Source: Gammaproteobacteria bacterium
GTDB taxonomy: Bacteria > Pseudomonadota > Gammaproteobacteria > UWMA-0217
DNA length: 60,974 bases
Assembly (NCBI GenBank): GCA_026981985.1
Contig: JALSHZ010000081.1
Coordinates: 1 to 60,974, forward strand
Direction of reading: 5' to 3'
The position numbers and the translations under genes are program-made. Below are positions 31,101-39,788 of the stretch, piece after piece. Numbering within the stretch: the first letter of the stretch is position 1; every line of letters begins with the position of its first letter. The notes below the pieces were generated by a model. That model worked only from the letters and a program-made list of their open reading frames with translations. It was not told the origin of the DNA and did not search any database.

Positions 31101-31447
31101 TCCAGAGCCCCCTTGCGCCACTCGTAGATAAAACCGACGATAAGAATACCAAGAAAAATGGCCATTGCGACGAGACCGAAGATACCGATCTGATCGAGCA
31201 CGATAGCCCACGGAAACAGGAACGCTATTTCAAGATCAAAAATAATGAAGAGAATCGCAACGAGATAAAACCGAACATCGAATTTCATCCGCGCATCTTC
31301 GAATGCCTCAAAGCCGCACTCGTATGGAGAGTTTTTCGCAGGATCAGGGCGGCTACTGCTCAACATAAACCCCATGCCCATTGCAGCCGCGCCTACTACT
31401 ATACCTATAGCAAGAAAAATCAGGATAGGAAGATACTGGTCAAGCAT
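31091..31447 (-). CDS. nuoA: NADH-quinone oxidoreductase subunit A
   Basis: Three-helix membrane subunit, 118 residues, with the conserved loop [41 protein letters not shown]. First gene of the 14-gene nuo operon. The promoter should lie in 31448-31610, before repeat element E2, or upstream of it. Confidence 0.97.
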   Translation of the reverse strand: MLDQYLPILIFLAIGIVVGAAAMGMGFMLSSSRPDPAKNSPYECGFEAFEDARMKFDVRFYLVAILFIIFDLEIAFLFPWAIVLDQIGIFGLVAMAIFLGILIVGFIYEWRKGALEWE

Positions 31448-31611
31448 GCTTCAAACTCCGCCTTTTCCGTTCATGCCAATCGCTCAAACCAGCAAAAACG
31501 ATCTATTGCGAGCCAACCGAAAAGTCAGACCCGGACTCAAATCAAGAGGTATTGTGACAGAAATTGTCGCTCGACTCACTAATTAGTAACCCGAGGCTTT
31601 CGTATTTTTTA
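31448..31611. other. nuo operon leader region
   Basis: This 164-base stretch between nuoA and repeat element E2 is AT-richer than its surroundings and has no open gene. It is the most likely site of a nuo promoter, but no convincing -35/-10 pair could be fixed by eye. Confidence 0.4.
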
Positions 31612-31777
31612 GTAACTACTCAGCTCACCACTGGAATGCGCCATCTCTGCGTCCTACAAGGATGTAGGTGAGGGGCGTGAGCAGGACGCGGAAGCTTTGG
31701 GAAATGGTCACTTACACTCGTGAACTCACATTTCCCGCCTTGATCTGACGCATTTCAGCGGCAATCTGAGCAATTAC
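31612..31777. repeat. MITE-like element E2
   Basis: A 166-bp element with imperfect terminal inverted repeats GTAACTACTCAG (31612-31623) and CTGAGCAATTAC (31766-31777), matching 10 of 12. Its left end aligns with E1 and E3 (TAACTRCTCAGCTYACC and later CTCTGCGT), and its middle shares the GTGAGGGGCGTGAGCAGGA...GCGGAAGCTTTG block with E1. It lies upstream of nuoA. Confidence 0.7.
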
Positions 31778-31889
31778 GGTTCTACTTGAGCGAGCGCTGA
31801 ATAGTTACATTTTTTAAACTAAAAACTCTTCAAATTGCAGGCGCCAGCTTAAAGAAAACCAGCGCAGAAGACAAATACAAACCAAGAAA

Positions 31890-31905
31890 TTGACTGAACA
31901 GTCAA
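31890..31905. promoter_or_regulatory. TetR-type operator match (site 4), palindrome downstream of tRNA-Leu
   Basis: TTGACTGAACAGTCAA is a near-perfect 16-bp palindrome; with flanking AAA/TTT the arms reach 10 bp. It fits TTGACYGNNCRGTCAA of the TetR/tusA locus. Twelve bases further, GATCGGTCGATC also appears, as it does next to site 2. An alternative is a short-loop hairpin ending the tRNA-Leu transcript, but the two-base spacer and lack of a T-run argue for a protein site. Confidence 0.45.
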
Positions 31906-31957
31906 TTTTCCGAAAGATCGGTCGATCTCCGACCCGTTGCGATATACCTTACTAAAA

Positions 31958-32042
31958 TGGTGCCGATGGCCGGAGTCGAACCGGCACGGCTTGCGCCACT
32001 ACCCCCTCAAGATAGCGTGTCTACCAATTCCACCACATCGGC
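31958..32042 (-). tRNA. tRNA-Leu (anticodon GAG)
   Basis: An 85-base class II tRNA with encoded CCA. It starts GCCGATGTGGTGGAATTGGT, has the anticodon loop TTGAGGG, a long variable arm and T-loop GGTTCGACTCC. It begins 2 bases after the secG stop and is probably processed from a secG transcript, as with leuU in E. coli. Confidence 0.96.
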
Positions 32043-32044
32043 AT

Positions 32045-32428
32045 TTATTCAGGAATATCTACAGGCAAACCCTTCTGCCCGCTTTCTTGCTTTACTGCAG
32101 GCACATCGACTGCCGGAACATCAGCCACCGGCGCTTGCGGCACACTTGCTTCGATTTTGTCGATGACCGACTCCACGCCGCCAGCATTTTTTGCCTGATA
32201 AGAGACGATATAGGCCAAACCCAGGCAATTGAGAAAAAACAGTGCCGCAAGAATCGCCGTGGTTCGTGTCAGGAAGTTACCGGCGCCACGCGACCCGAAT
32301 ACGGTTCCGGATGCGCCACTGCCAAAAGCTGCGCCAGCGTCCGCACCCTTGCCATGCTGCATCAACACGAGCGTGATAATGCTGATGGACAGGAGGACTT
32401 CCGAAATCATCAAAACCGTATAGATCAT
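32045..32428 (-). CDS. secG: Protein-export membrane protein SecG
   Basis: Small accessory subunit of the SecYEG translocon, 127 residues. Two membrane segments (about 2-22 and 52-72) flank GADAGAAFGSGASGTVFGSRGAGNFL; the C-terminal tail is acidic/proline-valine rich and longer than the core fold needs. It follows tpiA by 15 bases and is followed by tRNA-Leu, a conserved gammaproteobacterial order. Confidence 0.95.
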   Translation of the reverse strand: MIYTVLMISEVLLSISIITLVLMQHGKGADAGAAFGSGASGTVFGSRGAGNFLTRTTAILAALFFLNCLGLAYIVSYQAKNAGGVESVIDKIEASVPQAPVADVPAVDVPAVKQESGQKGLPVDIPE

Positions 32429-32443
32429 GCTTGCTTGAACCTT

Positions 32444-33196
32444 TTAGTTGGCCGCCGTACAGATGCCGAGAAAATCCTCGGCGTTGAGCGACGCGCCGCC
32501 AATCAGGCCGCCATCGATATCTGGCTTGGCAAACAGTTCAGCTGCATTGTCAGGCTTGACACTGCCGCCATAGAGAATCTGCAAACCTTCTGCCACGCCG
32601 GCATCCTGTGCGGCAATGCGCGAACGAATAAACTCGTGAACCGCCTGCGCCTGTTCTGGCGAGGCAGTCTTGCCGGTACCAATCGCCCAGACTGGCTCAT
32701 AGGCAATAACCGAATTGGCCATTGCTGCAATACCCACCAGATCAACGACCGCGTCCAACTGACGTGCGACAACCTCTTCGGTCGTACCATTCTCGCGCTC
32801 TTCGAGCAGCTCCCCGACGCATAGAATGGGTACCAGGCCAGCCTTTTGCGCCGCCTCGAACTTGCTGGCGGTGATCGCATCCGTTTCACCGTACAGACTG
32901 CGACGCTCCGAATGCCCGACGATGGCATAGTGACAGCCAATCTCTTTCAACATGGGGGCCGCAACCTCTCCGGTATAGGCGCCCTGCTCATGCTCCGAAT
33001 TGTCCTGTGACCCGAGCTTGACAGCTGAACCCGACAGCAGATCACGAACCTGAGGCAGATAGGGATAAGGAGGACATACAGCAACATCGGCATTCTGGAC
33101 GTTGCTCATACCAGCCAGAATACCACTGACCAGCGCTTCATTTCCCGCAAGGGATCCGTTGAGCTTCCAGTTACCAGCCACGAGTATCTTTCGCAT
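32444..33196 (-). CDS. tpiA: Triosephosphate isomerase
   Basis: Interconverts glyceraldehyde 3-phosphate and dihydroxyacetone phosphate in glycolysis and gluconeogenesis. The 250-residue barrel has the substrate lysine in AGNWKLNG (about K11), catalytic histidine in AIVGHSERR (about 95) and catalytic glutamate in AYEPVWAIGTG (about 168). The ATG at 33196 (MRKILVAGNWK) is chosen over a longer frame. Bases 33197-33421 upstream hold its promoter region and no gene. Confidence 0.97.
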   Translation of the reverse strand: MRKILVAGNWKLNGSLAGNEALVSGILAGMSNVQNADVAVCPPYPYLPQVRDLLSGSAVKLGSQDNSEHEQGAYTGEVAAPMLKEIGCHYAIVGHSERRSLYGETDAITASKFEAAQKAGLVPILCVGELLEERENGTTEEVVARQLDAVVDLVGIAAMANSVIAYEPVWAIGTGKTASPEQAQAVHEFIRSRIAAQDAGVAEGLQILYGGSVKPDNAAELFAKPDIDGGLIGGASLNAEDFLGICTAAN

Positions 33197-33421
33197 TGTT
33201 GTCGAGCCTTTTTGTGTCGCCATTCAAGAGGCGGGAAGCTTACCGATGGTCGCTACAGAAAGCAACATCACGACCACAGGCCTCGGTCCAGATCTCCTAC
33301 CGGATCGCGTAGCGGGGCCGCTCAAGGTGCTGTCGTAGCAGGCGCTCGCGACCGAGTGAACACCAGCCATCACACCGCATTGAGCGGTCGCAGTATGTAA
33401 TGAACTGCTGAGAAATCCGGG

Positions 33422-34000
33422 CTAAACCAGATCGGCAACCAGGCTCTTGCGCGCCGCTTCACCCAGCGTGACGTGGTGCTGATAATTTTCATGGTCGATG
33501 CCAACGGTGATATCGGCACCGGCTTTTGCGGCTTCGACCATTGGCTGCGTCAGTTCGAAGCGCATGAAGTGGACGCTGGAGGTTTTGTCTTCGGTTTCGC
33601 GTTCGAGATCTTCATCAGAGATGGCGTATACCTTGTCGTTGTCGCCAACCTGAACCCAGGTTTTCCGGTCGATGCCAATAAGCCGCGCCAGTTCAGTCTT
33701 GCGCTCCTCGGGATCGGGGAATTCGATCATCTGCGTCGCTTTCCAGCTACTGCCGGTGGGAACCATCGGGTTATAGGCGTCCAGCTCTTCCTGGATACCC
33801 TCAGCATCGAAGATCTTCTCGATCCGCAGCATTTCCTGAATCTGGTATTGCACCAGGAAGCGGTTTTCAAAGTGCATTGTCACACTGGTGCCAACCGGAA
33901 TGACGCGGATCTTTTTCTCTTCCATCGCCTTGCGGCGGAAGTCATCACGCTGATTGGAATATTCTTCCAGCGACAGCAAGTCTTCTCTTTTCAATGTCAT
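33422..34000 (-). CDS. DUF3501 family protein
   Basis: A 192-residue soluble protein recognised as DUF3501 from MTLKREDLLSLEEYxxxRxxFR, MHFENRFLVQYQIQEMLRIE and YNPMVPxGxxxxATxMIEFPD. No catalytic motif is known. It is 9 bases downstream of an Fe-S protein and in the same direction as rubrerythrin; this three-gene association recurs in proteobacteria and suggests a peroxide- or redox-related job, which is inference. Confidence 0.85.
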   Translation of the reverse strand: MTLKREDLLSLEEYSNQRDDFRRKAMEEKKIRVIPVGTSVTMHFENRFLVQYQIQEMLRIEKIFDAEGIQEELDAYNPMVPTGSSWKATQMIEFPDPEERKTELARLIGIDRKTWVQVGDNDKVYAISDEDLERETEDKTSSVHFMRFELTQPMVEAAKAGADITVGIDHENYQHHVTLGEAARKSLVADLV

Positions 34001-34009
34001 GGTGTCACC

Positions 34010-35344
34010 TCAGATTCCGTAAGCTTTGCGCAGCAAGCGCAGCGGATGTTCGGCGGCTGATCCATCATCGACGCCATGCGCAATCTGCGCGCCAGCCATC
34101 GGACAATCACTGCTGTAATGATCGGGCTGGTCTTTCTTGACCTTGTTGAACACCGGCCGGCAGATCTTCATTGAAATGTCATGAAATTCGGACTTTACCG
34201 CATAGGTGCCGTCATGCCCGGAGCAACGTTCGATCGTATCGATTTCGGTGTCTGGCACCTTTTTCAGCAGATCGCGTGTTTTCAGGCCGATGCGCTGCAC
34301 CCGCAGGTGACAGGCCGCGTGGTAGTCGATCTTGCCGAGCGAGTGCTTGAAATCGGTATTCAGCAAGCCTTCCTTGTCGCGCAGCATCAGATACTCGAAA
34401 GGGTCGAAGATATGATTTCGCACTTTGACCACATCGGCGTCGTCGGGGAACATCAGCGGCAACTCCTGCTTGAACATCAGCACACAGGAAGGAATTGGCG
34501 CAACGATATCCTTACCTTCGTCGATCGCCCTGATCATCGCCGGAATATTCACCTTGCGGGCTGCGTCCACGGCTTCGAGGTCACCCAGCTCCAGTTTCGG
34601 CATGCCGCAGCAGCGTTCCTTGTCCAGTAGCGACACAGGGATGCCGTTGTGTTCAAAAACGGCCACCAGATCTTCCGCCAGTTCGGGCTGGTTGTGGTTG
34701 CCGTAACAGGTGGCGAACAAAGCCACCTTGCCGGTGGTGCGGCCTGCTGGCTTGGCATCGCCGACGGTCTGATGACCAGCCAGCCGTTTGCGCGCGGTCT
34801 TGCTGTGGAACTCGGGCAACACCGCGTTTTGGTGGACACCGAAGAACTTGTCCAGCTGCTTGCGGAACAGCTTGTTCTTGTTCATCGTATTGACGACACC
34901 GGAGACCACAGGGATGCCGGCCAGCGAACCGACCTGATCGGTGGAACTCAATACCTTGTCGCGCAGCTTGTCCTTGCCCTTTTTGTGCTTCACCGCCTTG
35001 GCGCGCAGCATCAGATGCGGGTAGTCCACATTCCACTCGTGAGGCGGCACATAGGGACACTTGGTGAGATAGCAGAGATCGCAGAGATAACAGTGATCGA
35101 CCACTTTCCAGTAGTCTTCCTTCGCCACCCCATCGACTTCCATCGTCTCCGACTCATCGACGAGATCGAACAGCGTAGGGAATGAATTACAGAGACTGAC
35201 GCAGCGCCGACAGCCGTGGCAGATATCGAAAACACGCTCCAGCTCGGCAAACAGTGAGGTTTCGTTATAGAAATCGGGGTTTTTCCAGTCGATGGGATGA
35301 CGCGTGGGCGCCTCCAGACTGCCTTCACGATATCCGCCAGCCAT
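34010..35344 (-). CDS. Iron-sulfur oxidoreductase (GlpC/HdrD-like, two ferredoxin motifs plus CCG domains)
   Basis: A 444-residue cytoplasmic electron-transfer protein. Two [4Fe-4S] motifs lie near the N-terminus: C42-x2-C45-x2-C48-x3-C52 (CHGCRRCVSLC) and C85-x2-C88-x2-C91-x4-C96 (CYLCDLCYLTKC). The C-terminal half has two CCG-type regions (ERCCGMPKLELGD and AACHLRVQRIG...ERCSGHDGTY), as in heterodisulfide reductase subunits and GlpC; the second has CSG instead of CCG. No flavin or quinone domain is seen. Sitting between rubrerythrin and DUF3501, it may supply electrons to rubrerythrin. Confidence 0.85.
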   Translation of the reverse strand: MAGGYREGSLEAPTRHPIDWKNPDFYNETSLFAELERVFDICHGCRRCVSLCNSFPTLFDLVDESETMEVDGVAKEDYWKVVDHCYLCDLCYLTKCPYVPPHEWNVDYPHLMLRAKAVKHKKGKDKLRDKVLSSTDQVGSLAGIPVVSGVVNTMNKNKLFRKQLDKFFGVHQNAVLPEFHSKTARKRLAGHQTVGDAKPAGRTTGKVALFATCYGNHNQPELAEDLVAVFEHNGIPVSLLDKERCCGMPKLELGDLEAVDAARKVNIPAMIRAIDEGKDIVAPIPSCVLMFKQELPLMFPDDADVVKVRNHIFDPFEYLMLRDKEGLLNTDFKHSLGKIDYHAACHLRVQRIGLKTRDLLKKVPDTEIDTIERCSGHDGTYAVKSEFHDISMKICRPVFNKVKKDQPDHYSSDCPMAGAQIAHGVDDGSAAEHPLRLLRKAYGI

Positions 35345-35512
35345 ATCTATCTCCTCTGCGAGCAGCGCCCGTCAGATCGACGTGCGCGATATAATGTAGA
35401 GTGGATAAGCACAGCGCCATCCACCAGACGAAAACGTTAGTTGTCACGGCAGGCAGAGGCAAAGCCTCCACCCGCCGCAAAAACAAGGCAAGAATACTTG
35501 CCAGCTTCAGAC

Positions 35513-35932
35513 TCAGTCGTCCATCGAATCCAGCGCTTTCTGGAAACGGTTGGCGTGAGAGCGCTCGGCCTTGGCCAATGTCTCAAACCAATCGGCGATC
35601 TCGTCGAAGCCTTCCTCGCGCGCGGTCTTCGCCATGCCAGGGTACATATCGGTGTACTCGTGGGTCTCACCCGCGATAGCCGCTTTCAGGTTGTCGGCAG
35701 TGGCACCAATCGGCAGGCCAGTCGCTGGATCGCCAGACGCTTCCAGATACTCGAGGTGACCGTGGGCGTGACCGGTCTCGCCTTCTGCGGTGGAACGGAA
35801 TACAGCGGAGATGTCGTTGTAGCCTTCAACATCGGCCTTTGCTGCGAAGTAGAGGTAGCGGCGGTTCGCCTGAGATTCACCAGCGAATGCGTCTTTCAGA
35901 CTTTGCTCGGTTTTGCTGCCTTTCAATTCCAT
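35513..35932 (-). CDS. Rubrerythrin (diiron peroxidase, rubredoxin-less)
   Basis: A 139-residue ferritin-like four-helix protein with the diiron ligands in [42 protein letters not shown] and [14 protein letters not shown]. The C-terminal rubredoxin domain of classical rubrerythrins is absent, so reduction must come from another protein, perhaps the Fe-S oxidoreductase downstream. Rubrerythrins reduce hydrogen peroxide. A PerR/Fur-like palindrome lies about 95 bases upstream. Confidence 0.92.
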   Translation of the reverse strand: MELKGSKTEQSLKDAFAGESQANRRYLYFAAKADVEGYNDISAVFRSTAEGETGHAHGHLEYLEASGDPATGLPIGATADNLKAAIAGETHEYTDMYPGMAKTAREEGFDEIADWFETLAKAERSHANRFQKALDSMDD

Positions 35933-36026
35933 CGTGTAGTCTCCTGTTCGAATGGTTTGATGGTTGGTTGGTAAAACAATGCGCTATCGGCCATGGCAAC
36001 TGGTTGTCGCCGCTTGACCGCGCATA

Positions 36027-36043
36027 TTTAGAATTAGTCTAAA
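36027..36043. promoter_or_regulatory. PerR/Fur-like palindrome upstream of rubrerythrin
   Basis: TTTAGAATTAGTCTAAA has 6-bp inverted arms around a 5-base centre. The inner 15 bases agree with the PerR box TTATAATNATTATAA at most positions. It lies in the 305-base gap between divergent rubrerythrin and xseB, about 95 bases before the rubrerythrin start. Apart from this and the xseB promoter region (36045-36237), nothing else is seen in the gap. Confidence 0.5.
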
Positions 36044-36237
36044 CGCCGACTAATGTAACAGATCACCTTTTGCTGTCAACCCGACATCACAATCGATGGG
36101 GTTACAACAGATGGCGAATTTTTCACGCCATCCAACCATAGCCGATTCTACCCACGAGCGTGAAGACGATCACAGTCCATTGACCGCTTTTGACTTCTCG
36201 AGTAGCTTTGCACCACCTTGACCCTCCGGACTGATCC

Positions 36238-36513
36238 ATGCCCCGCAAAAAGACCACCAAACAACCCGATTTCGAAGAATCGCTGCACGCCCTGGAAGCA
36301 CTCGTCGAACGCATGGAAAGCGACGAACTGACACTGGAAGAGTCGCTGCAGGAATTCGAGCGTGGCATGGCGCTGACCAAGCAATGCGAGAAACTCCTCG
36401 ACGAAGCTGAACAACGCGTGCAAATCCTCACTGCGAAGAATCGTCTAGAACCCTTTGACAAGGCGAGCGATGACACCTTGCCCGATGACTTCGACGACGA
36501 GATTCCGTTCTGA
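36238..36513 (+). CDS. xseB: Exodeoxyribonuclease VII small subunit
   Basis: A 91-residue helical subunit that coats the XseA nuclease. FEESLHALEALVERMESDELTLEESLQEFERGM and LTKQCEKLLDEAEQRVQIL are diagnostic. Two bases separate it from ispA, the standard xseB-ispA pair. Confidence 0.96.
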   Translation: MPRKKTTKQPDFEESLHALEALVERMESDELTLEESLQEFERGMALTKQCEKLLDEAEQRVQILTAKNRLEPFDKASDDTLPDDFDDEIPF

Positions 36514-36515
36514 CC

Positions 36516-37412
36516 ATGACCACCTCACTCACCCAGGTAATGCCCACATGGCTGGCGCGCATCGAAGACCGCCTCGCTCACTGGCTGCCGCCACAAAAGC
36601 GATACAACGCCACATTTCATGAAGCGATGCGTTACAGCACGCTGGATGGCGGCAAGCGCATTCGGCCACTGCTGATCTACGCTACCGGCACCGCCACCGG
36701 ACAAAACCTCGATGAACTCGACGGCCCCGCCTGCGCGGTCGAGATGATCCACGTCTACTCGCTGATTCACGACGATCTGCCCTGCATGGACGACGACGAC
36801 CTACGCCGTGGCAAGCCCACCTGTCACAAGGCTTTTGGCGAAGCCACCGCAGTGCTCGCCGGCGACGCACTGCAAGCACTGGCATTCAAGATTCTCGCCA
36901 CCGACCCGGCCATGACCAGCGACCCCGCGATCCGTTTGAACATGATCGCCACCATCGCCACCGCCGCGGGCTACCAGGGCATGGCTGGCGGTCAGGCCAT
37001 CGACCTCAACTCGGTCGGCAAGAAACTAAGCCTGATCGAACTGGAAGAAATGCACATCTACAAAACCGGCGAGCTGATCCGCGCCGCCGTCAACATGGCC
37101 GCCAGCAACCGCGCCGACCTGCCGCCCGAACAAGCGCAAGGACTCAACCACTACGCCGAATGCATCGGCCTAGCCTTCCAGATCAGAGACGACATCCTCG
37201 ACATCGAAGGCGACACCGAAACCCTGGGCAAACAAAGCGGCGCCGACCAAGCGCTGGGCAAACCCACCTTTCCCGACATCATCGGCCTGAAAGAATCGAA
37301 GATCCGCCTGCGCGAACTGCACCAGCAAGCCCTGACCGCGCTCGAAAGTTTCGACGACAAAGCCGACACCCTGCGCGACATCGCCAACTACATTGTCGAT
37401 CGTGTGCGATAA
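36516..37412 (+). CDS. ispA: Farnesyl diphosphate synthase
   Basis: Condenses isopentenyl diphosphate with dimethylallyl and geranyl diphosphates to make farnesyl diphosphate for quinones and undecaprenol. The 298-residue protein has the first aspartate-rich motif in HDDLPCMDDDDLRRG (about 86-100) and the second in QIRDDILDIEGD (about 225-236). In many relatives dxs follows; here argA follows after 180 bases with no visible gene. Confidence 0.95.
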   Translation: MTTSLTQVMPTWLARIEDRLAHWLPPQKRYNATFHEAMRYSTLDGGKRIRPLLIYATGTATGQNLDELDGPACAVEMIHVYSLIHDDLPCMDDDDLRRGKPTCHKAFGEATAVLAGDALQALAFKILATDPAMTSDPAIRLNMIATIATAAGYQGMAGGQAIDLNSVGKKLSLIELEEMHIYKTGELIRAAVNMAASNRADLPPEQAQGLNHYAECIGLAFQIRDDILDIEGDTETLGKQSGADQALGKPTFPDIIGLKESKIRLRELHQQALTALESFDDKADTLRDIANYIVDRVR

Positions 37413-37592
37413 CCTTCTTCAGTCGGTGCAAAGCCATCTCAAATCGCGCAATGGACTTGGCGTATTCGTCGCATCCTCATTGCCTTGGCGGAAACACCCC
37501 ACCCTCCTCCTGTGATGTGATCACCACCTGCTGATGATGCTCTCAAGCTCCCTTGGCTTTGCGAACCAGCCACCAAGTGATAACTTCTCCCC

Positions 37593-38894
37593 ATGAAAGC
37601 CGATCAAATCAATATCGTACGCTGGTTTCGTGATGCTGCGCCTTACATCAATCAGCATCGTGACAAGACCTTCGTCGTCTATTTTTCTGGCGCAGCAATC
37701 GCCAGCCGCGGCTTCGACAACCTGATTCACGATCTTGCCATTCTTCATGCGTTGGGCGTGCGTCTGGTACTGGTCTATGGTGCCCGCACGCAGATCGACG
37801 ACCGTATTCATCTGGAGAACATCATCCCCTATTTCGCCCATGGGCTGCGCATTACCGACGACAAATCGCTGGGGCCGGTGATCGAAGCAGTGGGTCGGTT
37901 GCGCGTGATCATCGAAGCACGATTGTCGCTGAGTCTGGCGAACACACCGATGTCGGGCAGCCGTATCCGGGTGTGCAGCGGCAACTTCATCACCGCGCGA
38001 CCCTTGGGTGTCATCAACGGCATCGACTATCACCACACCGGCGAAGTCAGAAAGGTGCAGACGGACGCGATCGAGTCGCAGCTCGCGGCCGGCCAGTGCG
38101 TGCTGCTGTCACCACTGGGCTACTCCCCGACGGGAGAAGTGTTCAACCTCAATGCCGAGGAGGTCGCCACCCGCACCGCCATCGCGCTGGGCGCAAGCAA
38201 GCTGATTCTGATGAATGACAAGCCACTGCCGGAAGACTTTCCTGCCCAGCTGACACCGGCGCAGATCGACGAACTGCTACTGGCAGACCAATTCCCGGGC
38301 ATGCTGGCGACCCATCTGCGCAATGCCCGCACAGCGATTGCCGACGGCGTGCAGCGCTGCCACATCATCGACCACGAGCTGGACGGCAGCCTACTGCTGG
38401 AGCTGTTCACCCGCGATGGCGCCGGTACGCTGATCTCTGCGCATGCCTTCGAAGGCATGCGCCAGGCCACGATCAACGACGTCGGCGGCATCCTCGAACT
38501 GATAGAACCACTGGAACAGCAGGGTCTGCTGGTGCGCCGCTCGCGTGAACAGCTGGAGCTGGAAATCGCCCATTTCACCGTGATCGAACGCGACGGCAAG
38601 ATCATCGCCTGCGCCGCACTGTACCCATATACCGCAGAAAAGGCCGGCGAGATCGCCTGTGTCGCCGTTCACCCCGATTACCGCCAGGACCGGCGCGGCG
38701 AACGGCTGGTGGAATATCTGGAGAAGGAAGCGCGGCTGCAACGACTGAAGTATCTGTTCGTGCTGTCGACACAGACGATGCACTGGTTCATGGAGCAGGG
38801 CTACCAGCCGGCCAGCCTCGACGACCTGCCCGTCGAGCGGGCGAGCCTGTACAATTACCAGCGTCAATCGAAAATCTTCATCAAACATCTCTGA
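37593..38894 (+). CDS. argA: Amino-acid N-acetyltransferase (N-acetylglutamate synthase)
   Basis: First committed step of arginine synthesis, acetylating L-glutamate with acetyl-CoA. The 433 residues comprise an amino-acid-kinase-like N-terminal domain (about 20-285, GVRLVLVYGARTQID) that binds arginine for feedback inhibition, and a C-terminal GNAT acetyltransferase domain (about 295-430, VAVHPDYRQDRRGERLVEYLE). It is followed after 4 bases by a phosphodiesterase gene. Confidence 0.95.
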   Translation: MKADQINIVRWFRDAAPYINQHRDKTFVVYFSGAAIASRGFDNLIHDLAILHALGVRLVLVYGARTQIDDRIHLENIIPYFAHGLRITDDKSLGPVIEAVGRLRVIIEARLSLSLANTPMSGSRIRVCSGNFITARPLGVINGIDYHHTGEVRKVQTDAIESQLAAGQCVLLSPLGYSPTGEVFNLNAEEVATRTAIALGASKLILMNDKPLPEDFPAQLTPAQIDELLLADQFPGMLATHLRNARTAIADGVQRCHIIDHELDGSLLLELFTRDGAGTLISAHAFEGMRQATINDVGGILELIEPLEQQGLLVRRSREQLELEIAHFTVIERDGKIIACAALYPYTAEKAGEIACVAVHPDYRQDRRGERLVEYLEKEARLQRLKYLFVLSTQTMHWFMEQGYQPASLDDLPVERASLYNYQRQSKIFIKHL

Positions 38895-38898
38895 CGCC

Positions 38899-39669
38899 GT
38901 GGACACACCGCTCGACATCATCCAGATCACCGATCTGCACATCGCTCACCCGCCACGCAAGCTGCCCGACTCGTCCCTAACGACGAAGGACAGCCTCGAA
39001 GTCGTGTTACAGACAATCGCGCGCGACGAAGACCCAGCATTCATGCTCTGTACCGGTGATCTCGCCAATCACCCCGATCCAATCGCCTACCGGCACATCC
39101 ATGAGATAGTCGGCGTGGATGGATGCCCGGTATACTGCCTGCCTGGCAATCACGATGATCCACTGATGGCACAAGAAGCTGCAACGTTGCAGCCATCACG
39201 ACTCGAGTGGTGCCGGGTCATTACACGTGGCAACTGGGTGATCATCATGCTCGACTCGCATGTGGAGGGGCGTATCGACGGGCGCCTGGCTGCAACAGAG
39301 TTGGCCTTTCTCGAGCAGACACTGACGGCACACCCCGATCATCACGCCCTCATCTGCCTGCACCATCATCCCGAACCGATGCAGAGCCGCTGGCTGGATA
39401 ACCACATCCTGAAAAACGCCACCGAGTTCTATCTCGTAACCGACAAACACCCACAGCTTCGAGCCATCCTCTGGGGACATGTTCACCAAGCATGGTCAGG
39501 GCAGCGCGGGCAAGTCCAACTTCATGCCACACCATCGACCTGTTTCCAGTTTCTGCCACGCAGTGATGACTTTGCGTTCGACCAGCGCCCGCCCGCCTAT
39601 CGCCGCATCCGCCTCCACAGCGATGGAAATTTCACCTCCAGCGTCAATTTCTGCGAACTAACTTTGTAA
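38899..39669 (+). CDS. cpdA: Metallophosphoesterase, CpdA-like cyclic-AMP phosphodiesterase
   Basis: Predicted 3',5'-cAMP phosphodiesterase, 256 residues. All binuclear-metal motifs are present in order: ITDLHIA (DxH), CTGDLANH (GD), LPGNHDD (GNHD), CLHHHPEP and WGHVHQAWSG (GHxH). The start is a GTG at 38899, directly after argA, so translation is probably coupled. Substrate specificity for cAMP rests on the CpdA-like layout and is not certain. Confidence 0.82.
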   Translation: MDTPLDIIQITDLHIAHPPRKLPDSSLTTKDSLEVVLQTIARDEDPAFMLCTGDLANHPDPIAYRHIHEIVGVDGCPVYCLPGNHDDPLMAQEAATLQPSRLEWCRVITRGNWVIIMLDSHVEGRIDGRLAATELAFLEQTLTAHPDHHALICLHHHPEPMQSRWLDNHILKNATEFYLVTDKHPQLRAILWGHVHQAWSGQRGQVQLHATPSTCFQFLPRSDDFAFDQRPPAYRRIRLHSDGNFTSSVNFCELTL

Positions 39670-39788
39670 AAAAGTTGTCACAGTTGGGAACGCATGCAGA
39701 AAAAGTGCTACCTGGCCCAACCGGCCAACATAAACACCGTAGTCATGCCTTTCTCCCACGTCGACAATATAAACAAGAGGCTGCTTTC

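Noticed and set aside
31887-31908. Rho-independent terminator for tRNA-Leu
   Set aside because: The inverted repeat has a two-base spacer and no T-run, and matches the TetR-type operator consensus; kept as a regulatory site with low confidence.
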